A stretch of DNA of 64,000 nt from positions 2,728,001 through 2,792,000 of the forward strand of contig NZ_CP012264.1 of the NCBI RefSeq assembly GCF_001277255.1. The letters are read 5' to 3'. Positions within the stretch are counted from its first letter, which is position 1, and each line of letters starts with the position of its first letter. The translations under genes and the position numbers were made by a program. The stretch comes from Cronobacter condimenti 1330 (GTDB lineage: Bacteria > Pseudomonadota > Gammaproteobacteria > Enterobacterales > Enterobacteriaceae). Shown piece after piece: positions 52,324-61,779 of the stretch. The notes beneath the pieces were generated by a model. The model saw nothing but the letters and a program-made list of their open reading frames with translations. It had not been told where the DNA came from and made no database searches.

Positions 52324-52671
52324 TTTTAGTCTCCATTAATTGCAGATGCAGGAAGAACGCCGCCTCCGCCTGCGTGATTAGGGTTTTATAAAAATCTTTG
52401 TGACCGTGCTTGTTGCCTGCACACAGCATCACAGCCTGACGGGTTGGGTCGAAGGCAAAAAATCCCGCCACGGCGAACCGCCATACTGAACGCGCAGCTC
52501 TTTCCGATTGGGGATCCGCGAGCCTTTTATCGTGTCCGCCAGCGGACGCCCGACCAACGGGCCGCTGTGGCGTAAATTCCATAACAGCGCGGCGATACGT
52601 TCCTGTAATCCTTCTGGCTGTTGTTGATACCATGCATAAAAATGCGGGGTAAAAATCACCCTCCATGTCAT
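52310..52671 (-). pseudogene. HigB-like (RelE/ParE, Gp49 family) toxin, split by a -1 frameshift
   Basis: Two overlapping frames together encode a typical 120-residue toxin. The first runs from ATG 52671 (GAGGG six bases upstream) as MTWRVIFTPHFYAWYQQQ through KGSRIPNRKELRVQYGG and stops at 52429. The second continues in the -1 frame from about 52456 as FFAFDPTRQAVMLCAG and NKHGHKDFYKTLI to the stop at 52310. The junction is a run of six T on the minus strand (A at 52457-52462). One more T would restore the family motif WR-x-FFAFDP. In the zero frame the run reads (GA)T TTT TTG, a canonical -1 slippery heptamer. It may be a pseudogene, a homopolymer error or a recoded gene. Confidence 0.8.
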
Positions 52672-52816
52672 ACCCATCCCTCATAAACTACAGTTTATAT
52701 CCCAGCATAAAACCATACTTTAATAAGGGCTTTCAGGCATTGTCAGAAAAGGATTACGCCTCTGCGAGAAAGCTCGTAAGCCTGCCTTATTCGGACACTT
52801 CTAAACGGTGTTTCAT

Positions 52817-52834
52817 ATTTCCTCCATCTTTCTG
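52817..52834 (+). promoter_or_regulatory. Candidate BaeR box upstream of mdtA
   Basis: The 18-mer ATTTCCTCCATCTTTCTG matches the reported BaeR consensus TTTTTCTCCATDATTGGC at 11 of 18 positions, best in the core CTCCAT. It lies about 66 bases before the mdtA ATG in the 229-base gap after the toxin gene, a position compatible with activation of mdtABCD-baeSR by its own response regulator. The 3' half matches poorly. Confidence 0.3.
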
Positions 52835-52900
52835 CGGTGAAGGCTCACTAAACTTGTATCATTACGCCTAATCGTTTCAGGAAAAGAAGACGTACTGCTT

Positions 52901-54145
52901 ATGAAAAGCACGGTTAAAAAGCGCCGGTGGGTTATCGCCGGCGTCGTTGTCGCTCTGGTTGCCGCCCTCCTTTACTGGCGTCACGCCGTCACAGACGCCC
53001 CTTCAGCCAAAGCGCCGCACGGGGGTGGACGTGCCGCCATGCGCGGCGGCGCGCCTGCGCCGGTGCAAGCCGCGACGGCCCGCAGTGAAGCGGTGCCGCG
53101 TTATCTCACGGGGCTTGGCACTATCACCGCCGCCAATACCGTCACGGTGCGCAGCCGGGTCGATGGGCAACTGATGGCCATTCATTTTAAAGAAGGCCAA
53201 CAGGTGAAAGCCGGCGATCTGCTGGCGGAAATTGATCCGAGCCAGTTTAAGGTCGCACTTGCCCAGGCGCAGGGGCAGCTTGCCAAAGACCGTGCAATGC
53301 TCGCCAATGCCCGTCGCGATTTAGCGCGCTACCAGCAGCTTGGTAAAACCCATCTGGTGTCGCGCCAGGAGCTTGATGCCCAGCAGGCGCTGGTCAACGA
53401 AACGGAAGGGACGCTAAAAGCGGATGAGGCCGCCGTCGCCAGCGCGCAGCTACAGCTCGACTGGAGCCGTATTACCGCGCCGATTGACGGTCGCGTCGGC
53501 TTAAAGCAGGTAGATATCGGCAACCAGATTTCCAGCGGCGATACCACCGGGATCGTCGTGTTGACCCAGACGCACCCGATTGATCTGGTCTTTACCCTGC
53601 CGGAGAGCGATATCGCCGCCGTGATGCAGGCGCAAAAAGCAGGCAAAACCCTGACGGTAGAAGCCTGGGATCGCACCAACAGCACGAAACTCAGCACGGG
53701 CGAACTGCTGAGTCTTGATAACCAGATTGACGCCACAACAGGCACTATCAAACTGAAAGCGCGCTTTGCAAACGAAGACGACGCGCTCTTCCCAAACCAG
53801 TTCGTCAATGCCCGCATGCTTATTGATACCCAGCAAAACGCCGTGGTGATCCCTACGGCCGCGCTGCAAATGGGCAATGAAGGCCATTTCGTCTGGGTAT
53901 TAAACGATGACAATAACGTCAGCAAACACACCGTCACGACCGGTATTCAGAACAGCGAAACCGTGGTGATAAGTGCCGGGCTGTCGGCAGGGGATCGCGT
54001 GGTAACAGACGGCATTGACCGCCTCACCGAAGGCGCAAAAGTGGACGTCGTGGAGGCGCAAACCGCTACGGATAATGCCAAACCCACGCGGGGCGAGCGC
54101 TCCTCAACTGACAGCGCCCGCGCGGCCAAAGGAGCGCGTTCCTGA
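52901..54145 (+). CDS. mdtA: Multidrug efflux membrane fusion protein MdtA
   Basis: MdtA is the periplasmic adaptor linking MdtBC to an outer-membrane channel (TolC in E. coli). The 414-residue protein has an N-terminal signal/anchor (WVIAGVVVALVAALLYW). Lipoyl half-motifs are visible (TVRSRVDGQLMAIHFKEGQ, ITAPIDGRVGLKQVDIGNQ) around an alpha-hairpin (residues 115-180). A beta-barrel and membrane-proximal domain follow. It begins the mdtABCD-baeSR operon, and the stop overlaps the mdtB ATG (TGATG). Length equals that of E. coli MdtA (415) within one residue. Confidence 0.96.
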   Translation: MKSTVKKRRWVIAGVVVALVAALLYWRHAVTDAPSAKAPHGGGRAAMRGGAPAPVQAATARSEAVPRYLTGLGTITAANTVTVRSRVDGQLMAIHFKEGQQVKAGDLLAEIDPSQFKVALAQAQGQLAKDRAMLANARRDLARYQQLGKTHLVSRQELDAQQALVNETEGTLKADEAAVASAQLQLDWSRITAPIDGRVGLKQVDIGNQISSGDTTGIVVLTQTHPIDLVFTLPESDIAAVMQAQKAGKTLTVEAWDRTNSTKLSTGELLSLDNQIDATTGTIKLKARFANEDDALFPNQFVNARMLIDTQQNAVVIPTAALQMGNEGHFVWVLNDDNNVSKHTVTTGIQNSETVVISAGLSAGDRVVTDGIDRLTEGAKVDVVEAQTATDNAKPTRGERSSTDSARAAKGARS

Positions 54146-57100
54146 TGCAGGTGTTACCTCCGAGCGCCACGGGCGGCCCGTCCCGCCTGTTTATTCTGCG
54201 CCCTGTCGCCACTACGCTGTTGATGGTGGCGATCCTCCTTGCCGGGATCATCGGCTATCGCTTTTTGCCGGTGTCCGCGCTGCCGGAAGTGGATTACCCG
54301 ACGATTCAGGTCGTCACCCTCTACCCGGGCGCCAGCCCGGATGTGGTGACATCGGCCATTACCGCGCCGCTGGAGCGGCAGTTCGGCCAGATGTCAGGCT
54401 TAAAGCAGATGGCCTCGCAGAGCGCGGGCGGCGCGTCCGTCGTGACCTTACAGTTCCAGTTGACGCTGCCGCTTGATGTCGCCGAACAGGAAGTCCAGGC
54501 GGCCATCAATGCCGCCACAAATCTGCTACCCGACGACCTCCCTAATCCGCCGGTATACAGCAAAGTGAACCCGGCGGATCCGCCTATCATGACGCTTGCG
54601 GTCACCTCCTCGGCGCTGCCGATGACGCAGGTGGAAGATATGGTAGAAACCCGCGTCGCACAGCGGATTTCGCAGGTAACCGGCGTAGGCCTGGTGACGC
54701 TCTCCGGCGGGCAACGCCCGGCGGTGCGGGTAAAACTCAACGCACAGGCCCTGGCTGCGTTAGGCCTGAACAGCGAAACGGTGCGTACGGCTATCACCAG
54801 TGCGAACGTCAACTCGGCGAAAGGCAGTTTCGACGGCCCGGAGCGCGCGGTAACGCTCTCCGCCAACGATCAGATGAAATCCGCTGACGAATACCGCAAC
54901 CTGATCATTGCGTATCAGAACGGCGCGCCGGTGCGGCTGGGAGACGTGGCGACGATCGAGCAAGGGGCCGAAAACGCCTGGCTTGGCGCCTGGGCTAACC
55001 AACAGCCTGCGATTGTGATGAACGTCCAGCGCCAGCCGGGCGCAAATATCATCACGACCGCCGAAACCATTCAGAAACTCCTGCCGCAGCTCACCGAAAG
55101 CCTGCCGAAATCGGTCGAGGTGAAAGTTCTGACCGACCGCACCACGAATATCAGCGCGTCGGTCAACGACACGCAGTTTGAGCTAATGCTCGCCATTGCG
55201 CTGGTGGTGATGATTATCTATCTGTTCCTGCGCAACGTGCCGGCGACCATTATCCCGGCAGTGGCGGTGCCGCTTTCACTGGTGGGCACGTTCGCGGCCA
55301 TGGTCTTTCTGGATTTCTCCATCAACAACCTGACGCTGATGGCGCTGACCATCGCTACCGGGTTTGTGGTGGATGACGCCATCGTGGTTATCGAGAATAT
55401 CTCGCGCTATATCGAAAAAGGCGAAAAACCGCTCGCGGCGGCGCTCAAAGGCGCGGGCGAGATCGGCTTCACTATTATCTCGCTGACTTTTTCGCTGATT
55501 GCGGTATTGATCCCGCTGTTGTTCATGGGCGATATCGTGGGCCGTCTGTTCCGCGAGTTTGCGGTAACGCTGGCGGTGGCCATTTTGATTTCCGCCGTAG
55601 TCTCGCTGACGCTGACGCCGATGATGTGCGCGCGGATGTTAAGCCATGAATCGCTGCGCAAACAGAACCGCTTTTCGCGTGCTTCAGAGCACCTGATTAA
55701 CCGTGTGATTGCCCGCTACGGACAGTGGCTCAAGCGCGTACTGAACCATCCGTGGCTGACGCTTGGCGTGGCCCTGGGCACGCTCGCCCTGACCGTACTG
55801 CTGTGGGTGGTTATCCCGAAAGGCTTCTTCCCGGTGCAGGATAACGGCATCATTCAGGGCACGTTGCAGGCGCCGCAGTCTGTCTCCTTTGCCAGCATGG
55901 CCGAGCGCCAGCGCGCGGTGGCGGACGTGATTCTCAACGATCCGGCGGTGGAGAGCCTGACTGCGTTTGTGGGCGTTGATGGCACCAACCCGTCGCTGAA
56001 CAGCGCGCGTCTGCAAATCAACTTAAAACCGCTGGATGACCGTGACGACCGCGTGCAGACCGTGATTACCCGCCTGCAGTCAGCGGCGGCAAAAGTGCCG
56101 GGCGCGACGCTCTATCTGCAGCCCACACAGGATCTCACCATTGATACTCAGGTGAGCCGCACACAGTATCAGTTCACACTCCAGGCCAATTCGCTGGAGG
56201 CGCTCAGCACCTGGGTGCCGACATTAATGGAGCGGCTACAGACACTGCCGCAGCTTGCGGATGTCAGCAGCGACTGGCAGGACAAAGGGCTGGTGGCTTA
56301 TGTGAATGTCGATCGCGCCAGCGCCAGCCGTCTTGGCATCAGCATGAACGATGTCGACAATGCGCTGTATAACGCCTTTGGCCAGCGGCTTATCTCCACC
56401 ATTTACACGCAGGCTAACCAGTATCGCGTGGTGCTGGAGCATAATACGACCGCAACGCCCGGCCTGAGCGCGCTCGACAGCATTCGTCTCGCCAGTAGCG
56501 ACGGCGGAATGGTGCCGCTGAGCGCCATTGCGAAGGTAGAGCAGCGCTTCGGCCCGCTCACGATTAACCATCTCGACCAGTTCCCGTCCACGACTATCTC
56601 GTTTAACGTGCCGGAGGCGTATTCGCTGGGCGACGCGGTGGATGCCATCACCCAGGCGGAGGCAGATCTCGCCTTCCCGGCGGAGATCACCACCCAGTTC
56701 CAGGGCAGCACTCTTGCCTTCCAGGCGGCGCTTGGCAGCACCATCTGGCTGATTGTGGCTTCCATCGTCGCGATGTATATCGTCCTCGGCGTGCTCTATG
56801 AGAGCTTTATTCACCCGATTACTATTCTCTCGACGCTGCCCACCGCGGGCGTCGGCGCGCTGCTGGCACTGCTGATCGCGGGCGCGGAACTGGATGTTAT
56901 CGCCATCATCGGCATTATTTTGCTGATAGGCATCGTGAAGAAAAACGCCATCATGATGATCGACTTCGCGCTCGCCGCCGAGCGCGAACAGGGTATGTCG
57001 CCGCGCGAGGCGATTTACCAGGCCTGCCTGCTGCGCTTTCGTCCGATCCTGATGACCACTCTTGCGGCCCTGCTCGGCGCGTTGCCGCTGATGCTCAGCA

Positions 57101-57270
57101 CAGGGGTTGGCGCCGAGCTAAGACGGCCGCTCGGCATCGGCATGGTGGGCGGTCTGCTGGTAAGTCAGGTATTGACGCTCTTTACCACGCCGGTGATTTA
57201 TCTGCTGTTCGACAGATTCGGCCACGCCGTGCGTCGTCGCTTTCCCGTGCGTGACCACGAGGAGGCGTAA
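54145..57270 (+). CDS. mdtB: RND efflux pump subunit MdtB
   Basis: MdtB is one of the two inner-membrane RND pumps of the MdtABC system, which exports bile salts and some drugs using the proton gradient. The 1041-residue protein has twelve membrane segments and two large periplasmic loops. The proton-relay aspartates are in TM4 (TGFVVDDAIVVIENISRYIE). The N-terminus RLFILRPVATTLLMVAILLA is typical. It functions with MdtC, probably as a B2C trimer as described for E. coli. The gene starts one base before the end of mdtA and is followed immediately by mdtC. Confidence 0.97.
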   Translation: MQVLPPSATGGPSRLFILRPVATTLLMVAILLAGIIGYRFLPVSALPEVDYPTIQVVTLYPGASPDVVTSAITAPLERQFGQMSGLKQMASQSAGGASVVTLQFQLTLPLDVAEQEVQAAINAATNLLPDDLPNPPVYSKVNPADPPIMTLAVTSSALPMTQVEDMVETRVAQRISQVTGVGLVTLSGGQRPAVRVKLNAQALAALGLNSETVRTAITSANVNSAKGSFDGPERAVTLSANDQMKSADEYRNLIIAYQNGAPVRLGDVATIEQGAENAWLGAWANQQPAIVMNVQRQPGANIITTAETIQKLLPQLTESLPKSVEVKVLTDRTTNISASVNDTQFELMLAIALVVMIIYLFLRNVPATIIPAVAVPLSLVGTFAAMVFLDFSINNLTLMALTIATGFVVDDAIVVIENISRYIEKGEKPLAAALKGAGEIGFTIISLTFSLIAVLIPLLFMGDIVGRLFREFAVTLAVAILISAVVSLTLTPMMCARMLSHESLRKQNRFSRASEHLINRVIARYGQWLKRVLNHPWLTLGVALGTLALTVLLWVVIPKGFFPVQDNGIIQGTLQAPQSVSFASMAERQRAVADVILNDPAVESLTAFVGVDGTNPSLNSARLQINLKPLDDRDDRVQTVITRLQSAAAKVPGATLYLQPTQDLTIDTQVSRTQYQFTLQANSLEALSTWVPTLMERLQTLPQLADVSSDWQDKGLVAYVNVDRASASRLGISMNDVDNALYNAFGQRLISTIYTQANQYRVVLEHNTTATPGLSALDSIRLASSDGGMVPLSAIAKVEQRFGPLTINHLDQFPSTTISFNVPEAYSLGDAVDAITQAEADLAFPAEITTQFQGSTLAFQAALGSTIWLIVASIVAMYIVLGVLYESFIHPITILSTLPTAGVGALLALLIAGAELDVIAIIGIILLIGIVKKNAIMMIDFALAAEREQGMSPREAIYQACLLRFRPILMTTLAALLGALPLMLSTGVGAELRRPLGIGMVGGLLVSQVLTLFTTPVIYLLFDRFGHAVRRRFPVRDHEEA

Positions 57271-60200
57271 GTGAAGTTTTACGCGCTCTTTATTTACCGG
57301 CCGGTAGCGACGATTTTGCTTTCTGTCGCCGTGACGCTCTGCGGCGTGCTCGGTTTCCGTCTGCTGCCGGTCGCGCCGCTGCCGCAGGTCGATTTTCCGG
57401 TGATCATGGTCAGCGCCTCGCTGCCTGGCGCCTCGCCGGAAACGATGGCCTCGTCGGTCGCAACGCCGCTTGAGCGTTCGCTTGGGCGGATCGCCGGGGT
57501 CAGTGAGATGACCTCGTCCAGCTCGCTTGGCAGCACGCGAATCATTCTGGTCTTTAACTTTGACCGTGATATCAACGGGGCGGCGCGTGACGTACAGGCG
57601 GCGATCAACGCCGCGCAGAGCCTGCTGCCAAGCGGTATGCCCTCGCGGCCGACGTATCGCAAAGCAAACCCGTCTGATGCGCCGATCATGATCCTCACGC
57701 TCACTTCGGACACCTTTTCACAAGGCGAGCTGTATGACTACGCCTCGACACAGCTTGCCCAGACGATCGCCCAGATAGACGGCGTGGGCGATGTCGATGT
57801 GGGCGGCAGCTCGCTGCCTGCCGTGCGGGTCGCGCTTAATCCGCAGGCGCTGTTTAACCAGGGCGTCTCGCTTGACACTGTGCGCAGCGCCATCAGTAAT
57901 GCCAACGTGCGCCGCCCGCAAGGCGCGATTGAAGACACGCAGCGCCGCTGGCAGTTACAAACCAACGACGAGCTGAAAACCGCCGCCGAATATGGCCCGC
58001 TTATCGTCCACTACAATAACGGGGCGGCGGTGAAGTTAAGCGATGTGGCGACGGTCACTGATTCAGTGCAGGACGTGCGTAACGCGGGCATGACCAACGC
58101 AAAGCCCGCGATCCTGCTGATGATTCGCAAGCTTCCCGAAGCCAATATTATCGACACGGTTGACCGCATCCGCACGGCCCTGCCGGCGCTGCGCGACACC
58201 ATTCCCGCGGCCATCGATATGCAAATCGCGCAGGACCGCTCGCCCACCATCCGCGCGTCGCTGGCGGAAGTTGAACAATCGCTTGCGATATCCGTGGCGC
58301 TGGTGATCCTGGTCGTCTTTCTGTTCCTGCGCTCGGGCCGCGCGACGCTCATCCCGGCGGTTGCGGTGCCGGTGTCGCTTATCGGCACCTTTGCCGCGAT
58401 GTATCTGTGCGGCTTTAGCCTTAATAACCTTTCACTGATGGCGTTAACTATCGCCACCGGTTTTGTCGTCGATGACGCTATTGTGGTGCTGGAGAATATC
58501 TCTCGTCATCTGGAAGCCGGGATGAAGCCGCTCCAGGCGGCGTTGCAGGGTGTGCGAGAGGTCGGCTTTACCGTACTCTCGATGAGCGTGTCGCTGGTGG
58601 CGGTGTTCCTGCCATTGCTGTTAATGGGCGGGCTGCCGGGGCGGTTGTTCCGGGAGTTTGCCGTCACGCTCTCGGTCGCCATCGGCATTTCGATGGTGGT
58701 GTCGCTCACGCTCACGCCAATGATGTGCGGCTGGCTGCTGAAGGCTCGGGCGCCGCAGGAAACGCGCCGTCGTCTCGGCATTAACCGTCTGTTACTGGCG
58801 ATGCAGGGCGGCTATGCCCGTTCGCTTCGCTGGGTGCTGAATCACGCGCGGCTGGTCGGCGTGGTGTTGCTTGCTACGATTGCTCTCAACGTCTGGCTCT
58901 ATATCTCTATCCCGAAAACCTTTTTTCCCGAGCAGGATACCGGACGACTGATGGGCGGCATTCAGGCCGACCAGAGCATCTCCTTCCAGGCGATGCGCGG
59001 CAAATTACAGGATTTCATGAAAATCATCCGCGACGATCCGGCGGTCGATAATGTTACCGGTTTTACCGGCGGCTCGCGGGTAAACAGCGGAATGATGTTT
59101 ATCTCGTTAAAACCGCTTGGCGAGCGCACAGAAAGCGCGCAGCAAGTGATTGATAGGCTGCGCAAAAAGCTCGCGCGGGAACCGGGCGCAAGCCTGTTCC
59201 TGATGGCAGTGCAGGATATCCGCGTTGGCGGCCGGCAATCAAACGCCAGCTACCAGTACACATTGCTGTCTGACGATCTGTCAGCGCTTCGCGAATGGGA
59301 GCCGAAAATTCGCCAGGCGCTGGCAACACTGCCAGAGCTTGCAGACGTGAACTCCGACCAGCAGGACAACGGCGCGGAGATGAGCCTTATCTACGATCGC
59401 GAATCAATGGCGCGTCTTGGCATCAGCGTGCAGGATGCAAATAGCCTGCTGAACAATGCCTTTGGTCAGCGGCAGATTTCCACTATCTATCAGCCCCTTA
59501 ACCAGTACAAAGTGGTGATGGAGGTGGACCCGCGCTACACCCAGGATATCAGCGCGCTGAATCAGATGTTTGTGATGAACAGTGAAGGCAAACCGATTCC
59601 GCTCTCCTGGTTTGCTAAATGGCAGCCCGCCAATGCGCCGCTCTCGGTGAATCATCAGGGGCTATCGGCGGCATCGACTATCGCGTTTAACCTGCCGACC
59701 GGCGTCTCGCTTTCGCAAGCAAGCGACGCCATCACCCGCACCATCACCTCGCTTGGCGTACCGCCGTCGGTGCGCGGCAGCTTCGCGGGCACGGCGCAGG
59801 TTTTCCAGGACACCATGAATTCGCAGGTGATCTTAATTCTGGCCGCGATCGCCACCGTTTATATTGTGCTCGGGATTTTGTACGAAAGTTATGTGCATCC
59901 GTTGACTATCCTCTCCACGCTGCCGTCCGCAGGCGTCGGCGCGCTGCTGGCGCTGGAGGCGTTCGACGCGCCGTTTAGTCTCATCGCGCTTATCGGTATT
60001 ATGCTATTGATTGGTATCGTGAAGAAGAACGCGATAATGATGGTGGACTTCGCGCTGGAGGCGCAGCGCAGCGGTCAACTTAACGCCCGCGACGCCATTT
60101 TCCAGGCCTGCCTGCTGCGTTTTCGCCCGATCATGATGACGACGCTGGCCGCCCTGTTCGGCGCGCTGCCGCTGATGATAGCGAGCGGCGACGGCGCGGA

Positions 60201-60360
60201 GCTGCGACAGCCGCTCGGCATTACGATCGTCGGCGGGCTGGTGATGAGCCAGTTGCTGACTCTCTACACCACGCCGGTGGTCTACCTCTTCTTCGACCGA
60301 CTGCGCCTGCGTTTTACGCGCCGGGCGAAACCTGAGGACCCCGTGACCACGAGCGAATAG
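57271..60360 (+). CDS. mdtC: RND efflux pump subunit MdtC
   Basis: MdtC is the second RND pump subunit, partner of MdtB. The 1029-residue product is slightly longer than E. coli MdtC (1025). It starts with GTG right after the mdtB stop, reading MKFYALFIYRPVATILLSVA. TM4 contains TGFVVDDAIVVLENISRHLE with the conserved Asp pair, and the C-terminal half has GIVKKNAIMMVDFALEAQRS. The tail is a short charged segment (TRRAKPEDPVTTSE). Within the operon the three genes mdtA, mdtB and mdtC are tightly packed. Confidence 0.97.
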   Translation: MKFYALFIYRPVATILLSVAVTLCGVLGFRLLPVAPLPQVDFPVIMVSASLPGASPETMASSVATPLERSLGRIAGVSEMTSSSSLGSTRIILVFNFDRDINGAARDVQAAINAAQSLLPSGMPSRPTYRKANPSDAPIMILTLTSDTFSQGELYDYASTQLAQTIAQIDGVGDVDVGGSSLPAVRVALNPQALFNQGVSLDTVRSAISNANVRRPQGAIEDTQRRWQLQTNDELKTAAEYGPLIVHYNNGAAVKLSDVATVTDSVQDVRNAGMTNAKPAILLMIRKLPEANIIDTVDRIRTALPALRDTIPAAIDMQIAQDRSPTIRASLAEVEQSLAISVALVILVVFLFLRSGRATLIPAVAVPVSLIGTFAAMYLCGFSLNNLSLMALTIATGFVVDDAIVVLENISRHLEAGMKPLQAALQGVREVGFTVLSMSVSLVAVFLPLLLMGGLPGRLFREFAVTLSVAIGISMVVSLTLTPMMCGWLLKARAPQETRRRLGINRLLLAMQGGYARSLRWVLNHARLVGVVLLATIALNVWLYISIPKTFFPEQDTGRLMGGIQADQSISFQAMRGKLQDFMKIIRDDPAVDNVTGFTGGSRVNSGMMFISLKPLGERTESAQQVIDRLRKKLAREPGASLFLMAVQDIRVGGRQSNASYQYTLLSDDLSALREWEPKIRQALATLPELADVNSDQQDNGAEMSLIYDRESMARLGISVQDANSLLNNAFGQRQISTIYQPLNQYKVVMEVDPRYTQDISALNQMFVMNSEGKPIPLSWFAKWQPANAPLSVNHQGLSAASTIAFNLPTGVSLSQASDAITRTITSLGVPPSVRGSFAGTAQVFQDTMNSQVILILAAIATVYIVLGILYESYVHPLTILSTLPSAGVGALLALEAFDAPFSLIALIGIMLLIGIVKKNAIMMVDFALEAQRSGQLNARDAIFQACLLRFRPIMMTTLAALFGALPLMIASGDGAELRQPLGITIVGGLVMSQLLTLYTTPVVYLFFDRLRLRFTRRAKPEDPVTTSE

Positions 60361-60363
60361 CCT

Positions 60364-61779
60364 ATGACCGACCTGCCCCAGAACGTGCGCTGGCAATTGT
60401 GGATTGTCGCCTTTGGCTTTTTTATGCAAGCCCTGGACACCACTATCGTTAACACCGCCCTCCCCTCCATGGCCGCAAGCCTTGGAGAAAGTCCGCTGCG
60501 GATGCATATGGTTATCGTCTCCTACGTGCTAACGGTCGCGGTAATGCTGCCTGCCAGCGGCTGGCTCGCGGACCGCGTTGGGGTGCGCAATATCTTCTGC
60601 TGCGCCATTGTGCTCTTTACGCTCGGGTCGCTGTTTTGCGCCTGGTCCTCGACGCTCAATGAACTGGTGGCCTCGAGGGTGTTACAAGGCGTCGGCGGCG
60701 CGATGATGGTGCCAGTGGGCAGGCTGACGGTAATGAAAATCGTCCCGCGCGAACAATACATGGCAGCGATGACTTTCGTGACGCTGCCAGGCCAGGTGGG
60801 GCCGTTGCTCGGCCCGGCGCTCGGCGGTTTACTGGTGGAATACGCCTCCTGGCACTGGATCTTCTTGATTAATCTGCCCGTTGGGATCGCAGGTGCCGCT
60901 GCGACGCTGTGGCTGATGCCGAACTACACCATGCAAACCCGGCGTTTCGATTTCTCCGGCTTTTTGCTGCTGGCGTTTGGGATGGCGGCGCTGACCGTGG
61001 CGCTTGATGGCTACAAGAGCACCGGCCTTTCCGCCGCCGGGCTCGGCGTGCTGGTGGCGGGCGGCAGCGCGGCGGTGTTGTGTTATCTCTGGCATGCGCG
61101 CGGCAATGAACGGGCGCTGTTCAGTCTGCGGCTTTTCGAGACCCGGACCTTTTCGCTGGGGCTGGCTGGCAGCCTCTGCGGGCGGATAGGCAGCGGCATG
61201 TTGCCGTTTATGACGCCGGTCTTTTTGCAGATTGGCCTTGGCTTTTCGCCGTTTCACGCGGGGCTGATGATGATCCCGATGGTGCTTGGCAGCATGGGGA
61301 TGAAGCGCATCGTGGTGCAGGTGGTTAACCGTTTTGGTTACAGACAGGTGCTTGTTGTCGCAACGCTTTCGCTTGCGCTCGTGAGCCTGCTTTTTATGGG
61401 CGTGGCGCTCGCGGGCTGGTACTGGCTACTGCCGGTGGTTCTGCTGTTACAGGGGATGGTGAACTCGGTGCGTTTTTCCGCGATGAACACACTGACGCTG
61501 CGCGACCTGCCGGATGAGATGGCGAGCGGCGGTAACAGTATGTTGTCGATGGTGATGCAGCTTTCCATGAGCCTTGGCGTGACGATTGCGGGCCTGTTGC
61601 TCGGCGCGTTCGGCCATAACCACCTCGCGGCCGACAGTCGCGACGCCCATGGGATTTTTTTATGGACCTACCTGTGTATGGCGCTAATTATCGCCCTGCC
61701 CGCGCTGGTATTCGCCCGCGTCCCGGATGATGTGAGTAAAAACGCCGTGATAGCACGGCGTAAAAGGAGAGCGTCATGA
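60364..61779 (+). CDS. mdtD: MFS transporter MdtD
   Basis: MdtD is a major facilitator superfamily transporter of the 14-helix DHA2 type, 471 residues. The N-terminus carries the motif QALDTTIVNTALPSMAASLG, with WLADRVGVRNIF as the motif A-like loop. It is encoded in the mdt operon but is not needed for MdtABC drug efflux in E. coli, where it has been linked to iron-citrate export. The ATG lies 3 bases after the mdtC stop, and the gene end overlaps baeS by 4 bases. Confidence 0.95.
   Translation: MTDLPQNVRWQLWIVAFGFFMQALDTTIVNTALPSMAASLGESPLRMHMVIVSYVLTVAVMLPASGWLADRVGVRNIFCCAIVLFTLGSLFCAWSSTLNELVASRVLQGVGGAMMVPVGRLTVMKIVPREQYMAAMTFVTLPGQVGPLLGPALGGLLVEYASWHWIFLINLPVGIAGAAATLWLMPNYTMQTRRFDFSGFLLLAFGMAALTVALDGYKSTGLSAAGLGVLVAGGSAAVLCYLWHARGNERALFSLRLFETRTFSLGLAGSLCGRIGSGMLPFMTPVFLQIGLGFSPFHAGLMMIPMVLGSMGMKRIVVQVVNRFGYRQVLVVATLSLALVSLLFMGVALAGWYWLLPVVLLLQGMVNSVRFSAMNTLTLRDLPDEMASGGNSMLSMVMQLSMSLGVTIAGLLLGAFGHNHLAADSRDAHGIFLWTYLCMALIIALPALVFARVPDDVSKNAVIARRKRRAS

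Noticed and set aside
52665..52871. A 68-codon plus-strand frame before mdtA
   Set aside because: It overlaps the start of the toxin gene on the other strand and the likely mdtA control region. The product has no family resemblance and no clear ribosome binding site.
52672..52900. Possible sib/ibs RNA genes, which lie upstream of mdtA in E. coli
   Set aside because: I could not find an Ibs-like hydrophobic short peptide or the typical antisense RNA structure in this gap.
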